NCBI GenBank assembly: GCA_002412885.1
Contig: DHVX01000062.1
Location: 95,746 to 159,745 of the forward strand
Direction of reading: 5' to 3'
Origin: Bacteroidales bacterium UBA5197
Lineage (GTDB): Bacteria; Bacteroidota; Bacteroidia; Bacteroidales; Lentimicrobiaceae
DNA length: 64,000 nucleotides
Positions 1 through 8,957 of the stretch are shown piece after piece. The position numbers were made by a program, and so were the translations under genes. The notes below the pieces were generated by a model. The model was given only the letters and a program-made list of their open reading frames with translations. It searched no databases and had not been told where the DNA came from. How positions within the stretch are numbered: the first letter of the stretch is position 1; every line of letters starts with the position of its first letter.

Positions 1-1
1 T

Positions 2-361
2 TTTATTGCTGAAACTAAAAACCAACCTTTGCCAGAGCTTGAAATACCAATTGCTCTTCATGAATCCGCACCAGAAAAAACGGAAAAATCAATTGCCGGG
101 CAAGGAGTGCTGGATTTGTTTGAGGAACCTGAGGAAACTCCGGCAACAGCTGAGGTTCCCACCATATCCCGGACATCAGCACCAAGCCCTGAGAAAGCTG
201 AGAAAACACAGGAAATAGAGCAGGTAATGAATAGCGGAATGCAGTTTCTTGCAGGAATTTTTAAAATGGCTACCGGAAAAGACCTTGGCATGAACAGCCA
301 ATCTATCGAAGTTAATCAGGAAACAGGTGAGGTGGTGATGAAATTTAAACTACCGGTTTAG
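2..361 (+). CDS. C-terminal end of an unidentified protein (5' end outside window)
   Basis: The frame is open from base 2 to a TAG stop at 359-361, so about 119 C-terminal residues are visible and the true start lies upstream of the window. The first half is rich in Pro, Glu, Ala and Thr and looks like a disordered linker. The last 45 residues form a compact segment that opens with a Gly-Met-Gln-Phe-Leu helix-like stretch and ends in a strand-like QETGEVVMKFKLP tail. I do not recognise the family. It converges on gldD, and the two coding ends overlap by 4 bases (358-361). A TTG at 29 could mimic a start but is internal to the open frame. Confidence 0.6.
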   Translation, partial: FIAETKNQPLPELEIPIALHESAPEKTEKSIAGQGVLDLFEEPEETPATAEVPTISRTSAPSPEKAEKTQEIEQVMNSGMQFLAGIFKMATGKDLGMNSQSIEVNQETGEVVMKFKLPV

Positions 362-981
362 GGTTGTTTTTTCCACCGGAATGATTCCAGCATATGCTGA
401 ATATCGCCTTTCACAAAATCTATCACAGGAGCGAGAGAATCGTTGTTGGGAAGCACATGAAAGTATAGGGCTCCTCTTACGAAATGATGGGTACTGTCAG
501 TGATAAAAAACTGATAAACAGAGGCTGTTCCCGACCCTTTAATGTCGTATATCAGTCCGTGAACATCTGCCTTCTCATTGTCAATCCGTATTTCTTCTAT
601 GGCACTTGCTTTAGGTATGTGTTTCATTACCAGTGCATGAGCATCTTCTGTGTATTTTGAGAGATTGTTGTTCACCGCTTTATAGCTGATGTGAATACGA
701 CCTTTAAAAAGGGGGTAATCAATGTTTATCCAGTAGGGTTCATTTGCCACATTATTGTCGGGAGAAATAATGGCATACACCGGATACTCAAAAGTATATG
801 GGTAAGTTGTATCAAAAACCTGATATTCTTTTTCAGGAAGATCAATCCTGAAATATCCTCTGGGTTTGGGCATATAAGTATCTCCACAACCAATAAGTGT
901 TGCCATTGAAGCAACAATAAGCAGAGATAGAATTCGCGGGAAACTGGAAAACTGACGCATAAGATTTAGAACCAATTCCAT
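358..981 (-). CDS. gldD: Gliding motility lipoprotein GldD
   Basis: 207 residues with an N-terminal hydrophobic segment ending in a lipobox (TLIGC, Cys about residue 32), so a lipoprotein of the cell envelope. The sequence just after the Cys, YMPKPRGYFRIDLPEKEYQ, is the hallmark GldD opening. In Flavobacterium GldD is required for gliding and for type IX secretion; many non-gliding Bacteroidota carry it too, so it does not prove gliding here. Its start codon overlaps the stop of gldE by one base (TGATG at 983-979), which implies translational coupling and matches the usual gldE-gldD order of the phylum. An in-frame Met at residue 8 is an alternative start closer to the signal peptide. Confidence 0.9.
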   Translation of the reverse strand: MELVLNLMRQFSSFPRILSLLIVASMATLIGCGDTYMPKPRGYFRIDLPEKEYQVFDTTYPYTFEYPVYAIISPDNNVANEPYWINIDYPLFKGRIHISYKAVNNNLSKYTEDAHALVMKHIPKASAIEEIRIDNEKADVHGLIYDIKGSGTASVYQFFITDSTHHFVRGALYFHVLPNNDSLAPVIDFVKGDIQHMLESFRWKKQP

Positions 982-2333
982 CAGGAATTATTGTTGTCAA
1001 AAATAACTTTTACCTTTTTGATTCGCCTTTTGTCAACGGTTTCAGCCAAAAAAGTAAAATTTTCAAATTGCAGGGATTCGTTTTTTTCGGGAATTTTACC
1101 GGCAAGTTCAAGCATCAGTCCGGCTAAAGTATCTGAGTCTCCTTTAGCTTCGGAAAATATACGGTCTTCAATTCCCAACACTTTACAAAAATCGTTGAGC
1201 AGGGTTTTTCCTTCAAAAATGTAGGTATTTTCATCGATGCGAAGAAAATGAATGTTATCGGCTTCGCTGTCGAATTCATCGTTTATCTCACCCACAATTT
1301 CCTCCAGAATATCTTCCATGGTTACCAGTCCCGAAGTACCGCCATATTCATCCACTACAATAGCCATGTGAATTTTACGCGTTTGAAATTCATGCAAAAG
1401 ATCACTTATCCTTTTGTTTTCAGGGACAAAAAATGCCGGCCTTTGCAGGTCTTGCCATTTGAATTCTGATTGTTTATTGAGGTTTGGTAATAAGTCCTTG
1501 ATGTAAAGTATTCCGGTAACACTATCAAAGCTTTCGCGATAAACAGGGACTCTTGAATATCCGGCTTCCAGAATAATTTCAAGAATACGGTCGAAAGTGG
1601 TCTTTTCATCAACCGCAGTCACATCAATACGGGCAGTCATAATCTCCCGAACAGCAATGTCTCCGAATTTAACAATTCCTTTCAGAATCTTTCTTTCATC
1701 ATCGGGTGTGCTGCTGCCCGATGTAGTGATGTCCAGTGCTTCTGACAGATCGTCCATGGTGATTTCATGACCTTTGCGCTCTATTCTTTTATCAATAATA
1801 TTGGTTGACTTAACCAATAGATAGCTTAATGGTGCAAAAAAATTTTTCATGAATTTTAATGGAGATGCCATTGAACGAGCCATTTTCATCGGATACTGCG
1901 TAGCATATATTTTGGGCATAATTTCGCCAAACAAAAGAATCAGAGCCGTAACTACTATAACCTGAATTATGAACCCCAGCACAGGAGAGTTGCCGAAATT
2001 GAAAAGTGAATTCATAATAAATGAGGAAATCAGAATGATGGCAACATTTACAAAGTTGTTGGCAATCAATATAGTAGCCAGCAAACGCTTGGGTGTTTCA
2101 AGCAAAAGTCTTATATCGCGACTGCTTTGGCTGTTATCGCTTCTCAGGTCTTGTAATTGTGCTGGCCCAAGAGAGAAAAAGGCAATTTCAGAACCACTGA
2201 TGGCAGCAGAAACAGCCAGCAACAACAGCATAATTAAAATTCCAATAACAATACCGGGAGAAAAAGAACCGGTAAATATGTTCATCAATATCGACAACAC
2301 CTGTATATGAGGATCAAGATCAGCGTCTTCCAA
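981..2333 (-). CDS. gldE: Gliding motility-associated protein GldE (CNNM/CBS/CorC family)
   Basis: 450 residues. Several hydrophobic segments in the first about 165 residues form a CNNM (DUF21) membrane domain, with the conserved SGSEIAFFSL motif near residue 47. Two CBS domains follow at about 215-335 (the second ends in VVDEYGGTSGLVTMEDILEEIVGEI, a highly typical CBS/CorC junction), then a CorC/HlyC transporter-associated domain at about 350-440. GldE resembles hemolysin C/CorC proteins and is proposed to work with GldD in the envelope. It is translationally coupled to gldD downstream. A possible promoter lies at 2377-2404. The assignment to GldE rather than a generic CorC protein rests on the gldD neighbour. 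Confidence 0.9.
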   Translation of the reverse strand: MEDADLDPHIQVLSILMNIFTGSFSPGIVIGILIMLLLLAVSAAISGSEIAFFSLGPAQLQDLRSDNSQSSRDIRLLLETPKRLLATILIANNFVNVAIILISSFIMNSLFNFGNSPVLGFIIQVIVVTALILLFGEIMPKIYATQYPMKMARSMASPLKFMKNFFAPLSYLLVKSTNIIDKRIERKGHEITMDDLSEALDITTSGSSTPDDERKILKGIVKFGDIAVREIMTARIDVTAVDEKTTFDRILEIILEAGYSRVPVYRESFDSVTGILYIKDLLPNLNKQSEFKWQDLQRPAFFVPENKRISDLLHEFQTRKIHMAIVVDEYGGTSGLVTMEDILEEIVGEINDEFDSEADNIHFLRIDENTYIFEGKTLLNDFCKVLGIEDRIFSEAKGDSDTLAGLMLELAGKIPEKNESLQFENFTFLAETVDKRRIKKVKVIFDNNNS

Positions 2334-2376
2334 AGTTGAAAGTGTTTGATTAACTGAACTTAACAGTTCAGCGATG

Positions 2377-2404
2377 CAAAACTAATAAAAAATCAGTCAG
2401 CCAA
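2377..2404 (-). promoter_or_regulatory. Putative Bacteroidota promoter upstream of gldE
   Basis: Read on the minus strand, 2384-2377 is TAGTTTTG, matching the -7 consensus TAnnTTTG, and a TTG (-33-like) lies at 2404-2402, 17 bases upstream. The spacing is slightly short of the usual 19-21. It sits 44 bases before the gldE start. Confidence 0.4.
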
Positions 2405-2429
2405 AGAATGTATTTGTTTTAAAAAATAT

Positions 2430-3506
2430 TTAAACGTATTGCAGAACCTCAATTTCGCCTTTCATTACTCCGATTGCATTAATGGCCAGCGCGTCCAGTT
2501 CATTTTCCTCAGGGTAAACCGAAATTGAACTGATCTTCTCTATTTTTGAACTTAACTGTTTGGTGAAGTCATTGTTCTGGAAAAGATCGCCCGATAATAT
2601 GATCGCATCGGGTTTACCATCCAGCACAGTGCACATGGCACCAATTTCCTTAGCCAACTGATAAGCCATAGCGTACATAATGAATGCGGCATTATCGTCA
2701 CCTTCTGCAATGCGTTTTTCAATGTTATTGATGCTTGTTGTTCCCAGATATCCATAAAGGCCGCCTTTGGCAGTAATCATTGTCATAATTTCATCCTGAG
2801 AATAGGACCCACTAAAGCATAGCCTTACCAGATCCCCGGCAGGCAAGCTTCCGGCGCGCTCCATCGAAAATGGACCATCGCCATCAAAAGCCTGATTTAC
2901 GTCAATCACCTTCCCGTTTTTATGAGCTCCGACCGATATACCGCCACCACCTGCATGAACCACAAGCAATTGAAGGTCTTCGTATTTGCGGCTTGTAGAT
3001 TTTGCATACTTACGGGCTACAACTTTTTGATTGAGTGCGTGAAAAACCGATTTCCGTTCAAACAGCGGATGTCCGGATATTCTTGCCACATCCTCCATTT
3101 CATCAACCACTACCGGATCTGCTATCAGTGCCTGAGCGTTTGTCATTGCTGCAATATCTGCAGCAATAATACCTCCCAGATTGGTGGCATGCATTCCCAT
3201 GACCCCTTTCAGCAAATCTTCACGCATCAGATCATTCACTTCATAAACACCCGACTTTACCGGTTTGATAAGACCACCTCTGGCAATTACCAGCTTGAGC
3301 TTATTAATGTTGATATCATTTTCCTGAAGTTCCTTCAGAATGGCATTTTTGCGCATTTCAATCTGGCCGGGAATACTTCCGCAGGCAGCAATCTGCTCAT
3401 CGGTGTATTTAATGGTTTTCAGAAAGCAGATGTTTGAGTCTTTATAAACTGCAATCTTTGATGAGGTGTTTTTGGGGTTGATGACCAGAATTATTCCGAA
3501 AGTCAT
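2430..3506 (-). CDS. buk: Butyrate kinase
   Basis: 358 residues, the usual length of butyrate/branched-chain fatty acid kinases of the ASKHA (acetate kinase) fold. The N-terminus VINPKNTSSKIAVY is the phosphate-1 loop; RGGLIKPVKSGVYEVN and MHATNLGGIIAADIA are strongly conserved in Buk; HAGGGGISVGAHKNGKVIDVN is the adenosine/phosphate-2 region. It interconverts butyryl-phosphate and butyrate with ATP formation in the cytoplasm. No phosphotransbutyrylase gene is adjacent, whereas ptb-buk pairs are common, so the partner may be elsewhere. The gene stands alone between gldE and a GAF-domain reductase. Confidence 0.93.
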   Translation of the reverse strand: MTFGIILVINPKNTSSKIAVYKDSNICFLKTIKYTDEQIAACGSIPGQIEMRKNAILKELQENDININKLKLVIARGGLIKPVKSGVYEVNDLMREDLLKGVMGMHATNLGGIIAADIAAMTNAQALIADPVVVDEMEDVARISGHPLFERKSVFHALNQKVVARKYAKSTSRKYEDLQLLVVHAGGGGISVGAHKNGKVIDVNQAFDGDGPFSMERAGSLPAGDLVRLCFSGSYSQDEIMTMITAKGGLYGYLGTTSINNIEKRIAEGDDNAAFIMYAMAYQLAKEIGAMCTVLDGKPDAIILSGDLFQNNDFTKQLSSKIEKISSISVYPEENELDALAINAIGVMKGEIEVLQYV

Positions 3507-3590
3507 GGTTGTAATGTTTGTAGGTTATATTCTTTGTTTGCTGAAAGTATCCGTCTTTTTCTATCAACAGAAGTATGATGGCTTTTGTTG

Positions 3591-4049
3591 CTAATCCTTG
3601 AGCAGTGCCACTATTTTTTCGAGATAGTGTGCATCTGTTTCATCGAATGAGTTTATCTCTTTGCTGTCAACATCAAGCACTGCTATCACTTCTCCTTGGG
3701 CGTTTCTTACCGGAACAACTATTTCGCTAAGCGACCGGGAGTCGCAGGCGATGTGACCGGGAAACTGATGAACATCAGGAACTACAATGGTTTGATTCTG
3801 CTGAACAGCAGCAAGACAAACACCGCGTCCTTCAAGTATCTGGCAAGCCGGCGGACCCTGATAAGGACCCACAATCAGTCGCTGACCATCAACCCGGTAA
3901 AACCCGCACCAGAAGAAATACTCCATCTTGTGAATAAGCACAGCAGCAATGGTTGACATTCGGGCTGTCTGATCGGGGCTCTTTACAAGCAAATCTTCTA
4001 TTTGCGCGCAAAGCCTGATGTAACGACCTTCTTTTTTGCCTTTTTCCAT
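3591..4049 (-). CDS. msrC: GAF-domain free methionine-(R)-sulfoxide reductase
   Basis: 152 residues made almost entirely of one GAF domain, the length of fRMsr (YebR/MsrC). Three cysteines at about residues 69, 78 and 102 occupy the positions of the catalytic and resolving cysteines of the family (motifs ACQILEGRGVC and IACDSRSLSEIVVP). The C-terminal VLDVDSKEINSFDETD is also characteristic. The enzyme reduces free Met-R-sulfoxide using thioredoxin and so repairs oxidised methionine. The spacing of the first two cysteines is one residue shorter than I recall for the E. coli protein. It is separated from buk by 84 bases on the same strand and may be its own unit. Confidence 0.85.
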   Translation of the reverse strand: MEKGKKEGRYIRLCAQIEDLLVKSPDQTARMSTIAAVLIHKMEYFFWCGFYRVDGQRLIVGPYQGPPACQILEGRGVCLAAVQQNQTIVVPDVHQFPGHIACDSRSLSEIVVPVRNAQGEVIAVLDVDSKEINSFDETDAHYLEKIVALLKD

Positions 4050-4288
4050 AAACTTAAAATCAGTTGCTAATGCATGTATAAATCTGCATTCCGGTTCAAA
4101 ATTAATGATTTTCTGCTAACAATAGTCTCATATTTTTTTGCCCGAAGTTTAAACCGCCATACAGACAAAACATTTTTTTTCCATTACTCCTGAACTTTTG
4201 AAAAAAAATTAATTTTACAGCAAATTCTGGTATTGATCCTATTTGCCATCAAATCCATTGCACATAGCACCAAAAACATCCTCTGAGT

Positions 4289-5686
4289 ATGAAAAAACAA
4301 AACAACAGCCGTCGCGACTTTCTGAAGCTTGCTGCATTGGGAACTGCTGCACTTGGACTTGGAACCGCCGGAAATGTATTTACCGGTCAGTCATCAGGTA
4401 CAGGGATTAATATTCCTTCTGCAAATAAAACAGCCATGGGCCTGACCTGCGAACCCCTGTCAACCGTTCGTATTGCCGTAATCGGCCTTGGTATGAGGGG
4501 CGAAGATGCAGTTAGACGACTGTTGCAGATTGAAGGCGTGAAGATAAATGCCGTTTGCGATCTTGTGCCCGATTTTGTCAAAGAAGCCAACAATAAAATC
4601 ACCAAAGCCGGTCATAAACCGGCAGCAGAATACCTTGGCGAAACAGACTGGATGAAGGTGTGTGAACGCGATGATATTGACCTGGTTTACAATTGTACAC
4701 CCTGGAATCTGCATACTCCCATTGCCATACACGCCATGAAACATGGCAAACATACGGCTCTGGAAGTTCCGGCAGCCATGACTTTGGAAGAATGCTGGCA
4801 ATTGGTTGATACCGCCGAAGAAACCCAACGACATTGCATGATGCTCGAAAACTGTTGCTATGATTTCTTCGAGCTTGCCACCCTGAATATGGCCCGCAAT
4901 GGGGTTTTCGGAGAAATCCTGCATGCTGAGGGTGCCTACATTCACGATCTTCGGGAACTTAAATTCCTGAAACAGAACGAAGGCGGATATTACAATTTCT
5001 GGCGACTTGAGTACAGTAAAAAACACAACGGAAACCTCTACCCTACCCACGGACTTGGACCTATTGCCCAGATAATGAATATAAATCGTGGCGACCGCTT
5101 CGACTACCTTACATCCATGTCAACCAAACAGGCAGGCATGAGCCTTTATGCCGCAGAAAAGTTTGGTCCCGATTCCAATGAAGCCAGACAAGCTTATAAG
5201 CTTGGAGATATGAACACAACCCTGATTCATACAGTAAATGGTCACTCACTAATGGTTCAACACGACACCACCAGCCCCAGACCATACGACCGCCTGCACC
5301 TGATCAGCGGCACCAAAGGAATGGCACGCAAGTGGCCCCGGCCCGCCATTGCCCTCGAACCCAACGCACATCAATATCTGAAAACAGAAGAATACGATAA
5401 GCTGATGGCTCAATATGAGCATCCCCTGGTAAAACAAATCGGTGAAAAAGCCAAAAAAGTAGGTGGACATGGCGGTATGGACTTTATGATGGATTACCGC
5501 CTGATTTATTGCTTGCGCAATGGACTGCCCCTCGATCAGGATGTGTATGATGCAGCCGCGTGGTCGTGTATTGTTCCGCTAAGCGAGCAATCGGTAAACA
5601 ACCGCAGCGGAAGCATTGACATTCCAGATTTTACCCGTGGTGAGTGGGAAACAGCAAAACCGTGGCCGGTTGTAACGGTGGAATAA
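4289..5686 (+). CDS. Tat-exported Gfo/Idh/MocA oxidoreductase, GH109 (alpha-N-acetylgalactosaminidase) type
   Basis: 465 residues. The N-terminus has a twin-arginine signal (SRRDFLKLAALG then an Ala/Gly-rich hydrophobic core), so the folded, NAD-loaded enzyme is probably exported by the Tat system; a tatA gene lies at 14953-15141. A Rossmann fold follows (VIGLGMRGEDAVRRLL) with the sugar-binding motif ALEVPAAMTLEECWQLV. The signature GNLYPTHGLGPIAQ carries the His thought to be central in GH109 enzymes, which cleave GalNAc by an NAD-dependent elimination mechanism. The substrate is inferred from the family; other Gfo/Idh proteins of similar shape have different substrates. It is flanked by convergent or opposite-strand genes and is probably monocistronic. 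Confidence 0.85.
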   Translation: MKKQNNSRRDFLKLAALGTAALGLGTAGNVFTGQSSGTGINIPSANKTAMGLTCEPLSTVRIAVIGLGMRGEDAVRRLLQIEGVKINAVCDLVPDFVKEANNKITKAGHKPAAEYLGETDWMKVCERDDIDLVYNCTPWNLHTPIAIHAMKHGKHTALEVPAAMTLEECWQLVDTAEETQRHCMMLENCCYDFFELATLNMARNGVFGEILHAEGAYIHDLRELKFLKQNEGGYYNFWRLEYSKKHNGNLYPTHGLGPIAQIMNINRGDRFDYLTSMSTKQAGMSLYAAEKFGPDSNEARQAYKLGDMNTTLIHTVNGHSLMVQHDTTSPRPYDRLHLISGTKGMARKWPRPAIALEPNAHQYLKTEEYDKLMAQYEHPLVKQIGEKAKKVGGHGGMDFMMDYRLIYCLRNGLPLDQDVYDAAAWSCIVPLSEQSVNNRSGSIDIPDFTRGEWETAKPWPVVTVE

Positions 5687-5715
5687 GAAAAAATAATCAA
5701 TAAAATTAAGGGTTT

Positions 5716-6357
5716 TTACGGCCTGTAACCCACCGTTTGTCCGGCCACCACGTGCTGTTCAGGTTTAAGATTCATAAGTACATGAAGTGCATCACGGTCA
5801 ACTGAAGCTCTTACAACTGTATTGAGTTTTTCTGATGCACAATACAGGTAAACATTCTGTGAAATAAAACCGGTATTGATGCCGGCATAGAAATCTTTTT
5901 GTTCTTCTTTAGCCTGTTTCATAAGGCTGTAATCTGATACAAAAATCAGATTTACAGGAGCTGTGGCTACAAATTCCTGCGTTCCCGCTGCTTTACGGTG
6001 ATCACCTTCTTTAACCAGAACCAATTTATGTGCTATTTCTTCGTAAAGATAAATTCCCGACTTCATAAAAACATAAACACTTACATCCTGCCAGTTCATT
6101 GCCGAAGGAGCTGTTCGCTTACCACTTTCAGGCCGGTTGATGCCACAGGCAGCCCATAATAATCCGCTTAAATGTTCGTGCGAAAGATCCATCTCATTAA
6201 ACTCGCGTGCTGAGCTGCGATCTTTCAATGCTGACATTAGTGGTTTTCCTGAATTAAGATCTGGTTTGGACAATATAATATCCGTACTTTGAGCCATAGA
6301 AAGTGCGGAAATAAAAAATCCGCTTAGCATGGCCAAAGAAAAAATAAAATTATTCAT
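5716..6357 (-). CDS. Exported nitroreductase-family protein (SagB/ThcOx-like)
   Basis: 213 residues with a signal peptide (about 22 residues, ending SMAQS). The rest is a nitroreductase fold: LKDRSSAREFNEMDLSHEHLSGLLWAACGINR is the typical FMN-phosphate-binding opening with paired Arg/Ser residues, and the GRTAPSAMN-like region appears as KRTAPSAMNWQDV. Closest in style to SagB/ThcOx-type oxidases. Export of a flavoprotein nitroreductase is common in Bacteroidota, but its substrate is unknown. A possible -7 box (TAAATTTG on the minus strand, 6397-6390) lies 33 bases upstream of the start. It converges with the GH109 gene, with only 29 bases between the stops. Confidence 0.8.
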   Translation of the reverse strand: MNNFIFSLAMLSGFFISALSMAQSTDIILSKPDLNSGKPLMSALKDRSSAREFNEMDLSHEHLSGLLWAACGINRPESGKRTAPSAMNWQDVSVYVFMKSGIYLYEEIAHKLVLVKEGDHRKAAGTQEFVATAPVNLIFVSDYSLMKQAKEEQKDFYAGINTGFISQNVYLYCASEKLNTVVRASVDRDALHVLMNLKPEQHVVAGQTVGYRP

Positions 6358-6421
6358 AAGTCTTTTTCTGATTGTAAAAGTTTACAGCACAAATTTAATC
6401 TTTGAATTTTGAATCATTGAA

Positions 6422-7939
6422 TTATTCAGTAAACTCCGGTTTAATCTTTATTCCGTCATATTTTTTCTCCACACCATTCTGGTATGAAATTACTATAAAA
6501 ACAGTACCATCCGAGTTATACTGAATCCAGTCGTTGTTCTTCATGCCCATTAAATATTCGCCTTCATCTTTCTTTTTTCCATTGGGCCAGTACCAGATAT
6601 GGCGCCCATTCGGGTTATCATCAATAAAGGATCCCTGAAAACTTAATTGACCATCGTCGTAATAATATTTCCATTCGCCGTTTCGCATACCACCACGGTA
6701 AATACCTTCTTCGCGGTGATCTCCGTGCTGATATTTCCATAAACCCTCTTCAAGGCCATCAACATATTCGCCCTGAATTATTACATTTCCCCTTTCATCA
6801 AATTCGGTAAATATTCCTTCAGAGTTTCCATTCAGAAAATTCTCTTCCCTGAGTAATAAACCATCGTCGTAATACCATTTCCACAAACCATCTGTATTGC
6901 CCTGGTTGTTGTACGAACCTTCCTGTTCCAGGCTACTGTTGGCATGATAAAAACGCCATTTTCCTATACGATTTCCGTTACGATAAACCCCTTCAGATCT
7001 TAACTGACCATTTTCGTAAAATTCTTTCCATGGTCCGTCTCTCATCCCTTCATCATCCACAATGCCTTCGGCAATCATTACTCCATTTTTGAAGGTATAG
7101 GCAGCAACCACTTCACCGCTTTCAGCATATTCGCGCCTGATTCCTTCAGGTACAGTTCCCTTGTAACTTGCACGTGTTTTTACCTTTCCGTCAGGATAGT
7201 AATCGGTGCGTACATCCAGTTTTACCAGCTCAGGCGCTTCTTCCTGTTTAACATCATTCACATACTTTGCAACATCGGTAAGCATCCCTTTTTCATCATA
7301 TTCCTTGAAATATCCGTTGCGTTTATCGTCGCGGTAAGTTCCTTCGGTTTTAACTTTTCCACTGGCATAAAAGAACTTCCATTTTCCCTGTTTCAATCCG
7401 TTTCTGTCAGCGCGGTTTATATTTTCGCGATCCACCACAAAACCGCGGCGGTATTCAATCATTGTTATTACTGTTCCATCGGGTGCAAATTCCCTGGCAA
7501 AACCATTCTCCAGACCGTTTTCAAAATTGATGGTGCGCATTATATTTCCATCGGGATAGTAATAAACAGTAAGACCCTGTTTTACATCGTTTGAAAAATT
7601 TTCTTCGATGGTTTCGTTTTCACGAATGGTGCGGCGCATACCCTCTTTTTTTCCATTCAGGTAATTTATTTCAAGGTTTATCTTTCCATTCTCATCGTAA
7701 AAAACCCAGAGACTGTCAAGTTCAAAGTTTTTGCGGTTGCCTTCTGCTTTCAAAACTCCCGATTCCCAGTATGTTTTCCAGTAACCATCTGGTTTGCCAT
7801 CACGCATCGTACCTTCGCTTGCAACCATACCGTTTGCATGAAAATACTTGTTGAAACCATTGGGTACAACTGTATTGTCCTGCGCTTTTAAAATGATAGC
7901 AACACTCAATAAAAGCAATGAAAAAACGAATTTTCGCAT
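6422..7939 (-). CDS. Exported MORN-repeat (YwqK-type) protein
   Basis: 505 residues with a signal peptide of about 19 residues ending LKAQ. Almost the whole mature protein is built of about 20 MORN-like repeats of roughly 22-24 residues with the pattern G-x-W-x-x-Y-x-x-G-x-x-x-x-x-G-x-Y-x-x-G-x-x-x-G. Databases often label this architecture 'toxin-antitoxin system YwqK family antitoxin', which should not be read as function. MORN sheets typically act as scaffolds or membrane-associated binding surfaces. There is no adjacent toxin-like gene; the neighbours are nadA and the nitroreductase. Role unknown. Confidence 0.8.
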   Translation of the reverse strand: MRKFVFSLLLLSVAIILKAQDNTVVPNGFNKYFHANGMVASEGTMRDGKPDGYWKTYWESGVLKAEGNRKNFELDSLWVFYDENGKINLEINYLNGKKEGMRRTIRENETIEENFSNDVKQGLTVYYYPDGNIMRTINFENGLENGFAREFAPDGTVITMIEYRRGFVVDRENINRADRNGLKQGKWKFFYASGKVKTEGTYRDDKRNGYFKEYDEKGMLTDVAKYVNDVKQEEAPELVKLDVRTDYYPDGKVKTRASYKGTVPEGIRREYAESGEVVAAYTFKNGVMIAEGIVDDEGMRDGPWKEFYENGQLRSEGVYRNGNRIGKWRFYHANSSLEQEGSYNNQGNTDGLWKWYYDDGLLLREENFLNGNSEGIFTEFDERGNVIIQGEYVDGLEEGLWKYQHGDHREEGIYRGGMRNGEWKYYYDDGQLSFQGSFIDDNPNGRHIWYWPNGKKKDEGEYLMGMKNNDWIQYNSDGTVFIVISYQNGVEKKYDGIKIKPEFTE

Positions 7940-7976
7940 TTGGTAAAGTTAGTTAAATCACAAAAATGCAGCACAA

Positions 7977-8957
7977 TTATTTTATAAGATTTGCGGCTCT
8001 TGAAATCTCAAGCATTCTTAAAATTGGCTTTTTAGCTTTTTCAATCGTTTCAGCATCAAGCGTAATTTCAGGAGTTTCATTTTTAAGGCAGAGATAGAGT
8101 TTTTGGATTGTGTTGAGTTTCATGTAAGGGCAATCGTTGCAAGAGCAGGTTTCGTCAGAAGGCACCACAATAAACTCCTTTTCGGGAGATGATTTTTGCA
8201 TCTGATGAATTATACCTCCTTCAGTAGCAACAATATAGCGTTTATTGCTGTCACTTTTTGTAAATTCAAGAAGGGCAGCGGTTGACCCAATAAAATCGGC
8301 CAGCGCAAGAATCGGACCCCGGCATTCGGGATGTGCAATCAGTTTTGCATCGGGGTTTTCAATTTTTAACTCAATCACTTTTTCATCGGTTAACTGATTG
8401 TGAACATGGCAGCTACCATCCCACAAAACCATATTTCGTCCGGTTTGCCCGTTGATGTAAGCTCCCAGATTTTTATCCGGTGCAAAAATCAGTTTTTCGT
8501 CGGGCGTAAAAGCATCAACAATCATTTTCGCATTGCTGGAAGTACAAATTACATCTGACATGGTTTTAACGGCCGCAGAGCAATTTATATACGAAACTAC
8601 CCTATGCCCGGGGTGAGCATCAATAAAGCGCTTAAAGTCATCCGGAGGGCAACTGTCGGCTAAAGAACAACCGGCATCAAGGTCGGGCAACAGAACTTTC
8701 TTGTCAGGACTGAGTATCTTTGCTGTTTCGGCCATAAAATGTACGCCTGCAAAAACTATCATGTCAGCTTTTGTTTCTGCGGCTTTTTGTGATAGCTGCA
8801 GACTGTCGCCCACAAAATCTGCGATGTCCTGAATTTCGGGCACCTGATAATAATGGGCAAGTATGATGGCATTTTTCTCTTTCCGCAGTTTTGAAATCCT
8901 TTCAAGGATTTCTGAATCGGTTGGAAAAATTGCTTTCGTTTCGGTGGACTGAGTCAT
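7977..8957 (-). CDS. nadA: Quinolinate synthase A
   Basis: 326 residues, the length of the shorter NadA class. It condenses iminoaspartate with dihydroxyacetone phosphate to quinolinate in de novo NAD synthesis and needs a [4Fe-4S] cluster. The three expected cluster cysteines are in INCSAAVKTMSDVICTSSNA, HPECRGPI and ETCSCNDCPYMKLN. Other signatures are AHYYQVPEIQDIADFVGDSLQLS and FAGVHFMAETAKIL. nadB and nadC are not adjacent in this window. The gene faces away from the AT-rich spacer 8958-9631. Confidence 0.96.
   Translation of the reverse strand: MTQSTETKAIFPTDSEILERISKLRKEKNAIILAHYYQVPEIQDIADFVGDSLQLSQKAAETKADMIVFAGVHFMAETAKILSPDKKVLLPDLDAGCSLADSCPPDDFKRFIDAHPGHRVVSYINCSAAVKTMSDVICTSSNAKMIVDAFTPDEKLIFAPDKNLGAYINGQTGRNMVLWDGSCHVHNQLTDEKVIELKIENPDAKLIAHPECRGPILALADFIGSTAALLEFTKSDSNKRYIVATEGGIIHQMQKSSPEKEFIVVPSDETCSCNDCPYMKLNTIQKLYLCLKNETPEITLDAETIEKAKKPILRMLEISRAANLIK

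Noticed and set aside
2346..2373. Inverted repeat CTGAAC/GTTCAG upstream of gldE
   Set aside because: Only 6-base arms in AT-rich sequence, not associated with a terminator or regulator; too weak to call.
6422..7939. MORN-repeat protein as an antitoxin
   Set aside because: The YwqK antitoxin label is propagated from repeat similarity; there is a signal peptide and no adjacent toxin.
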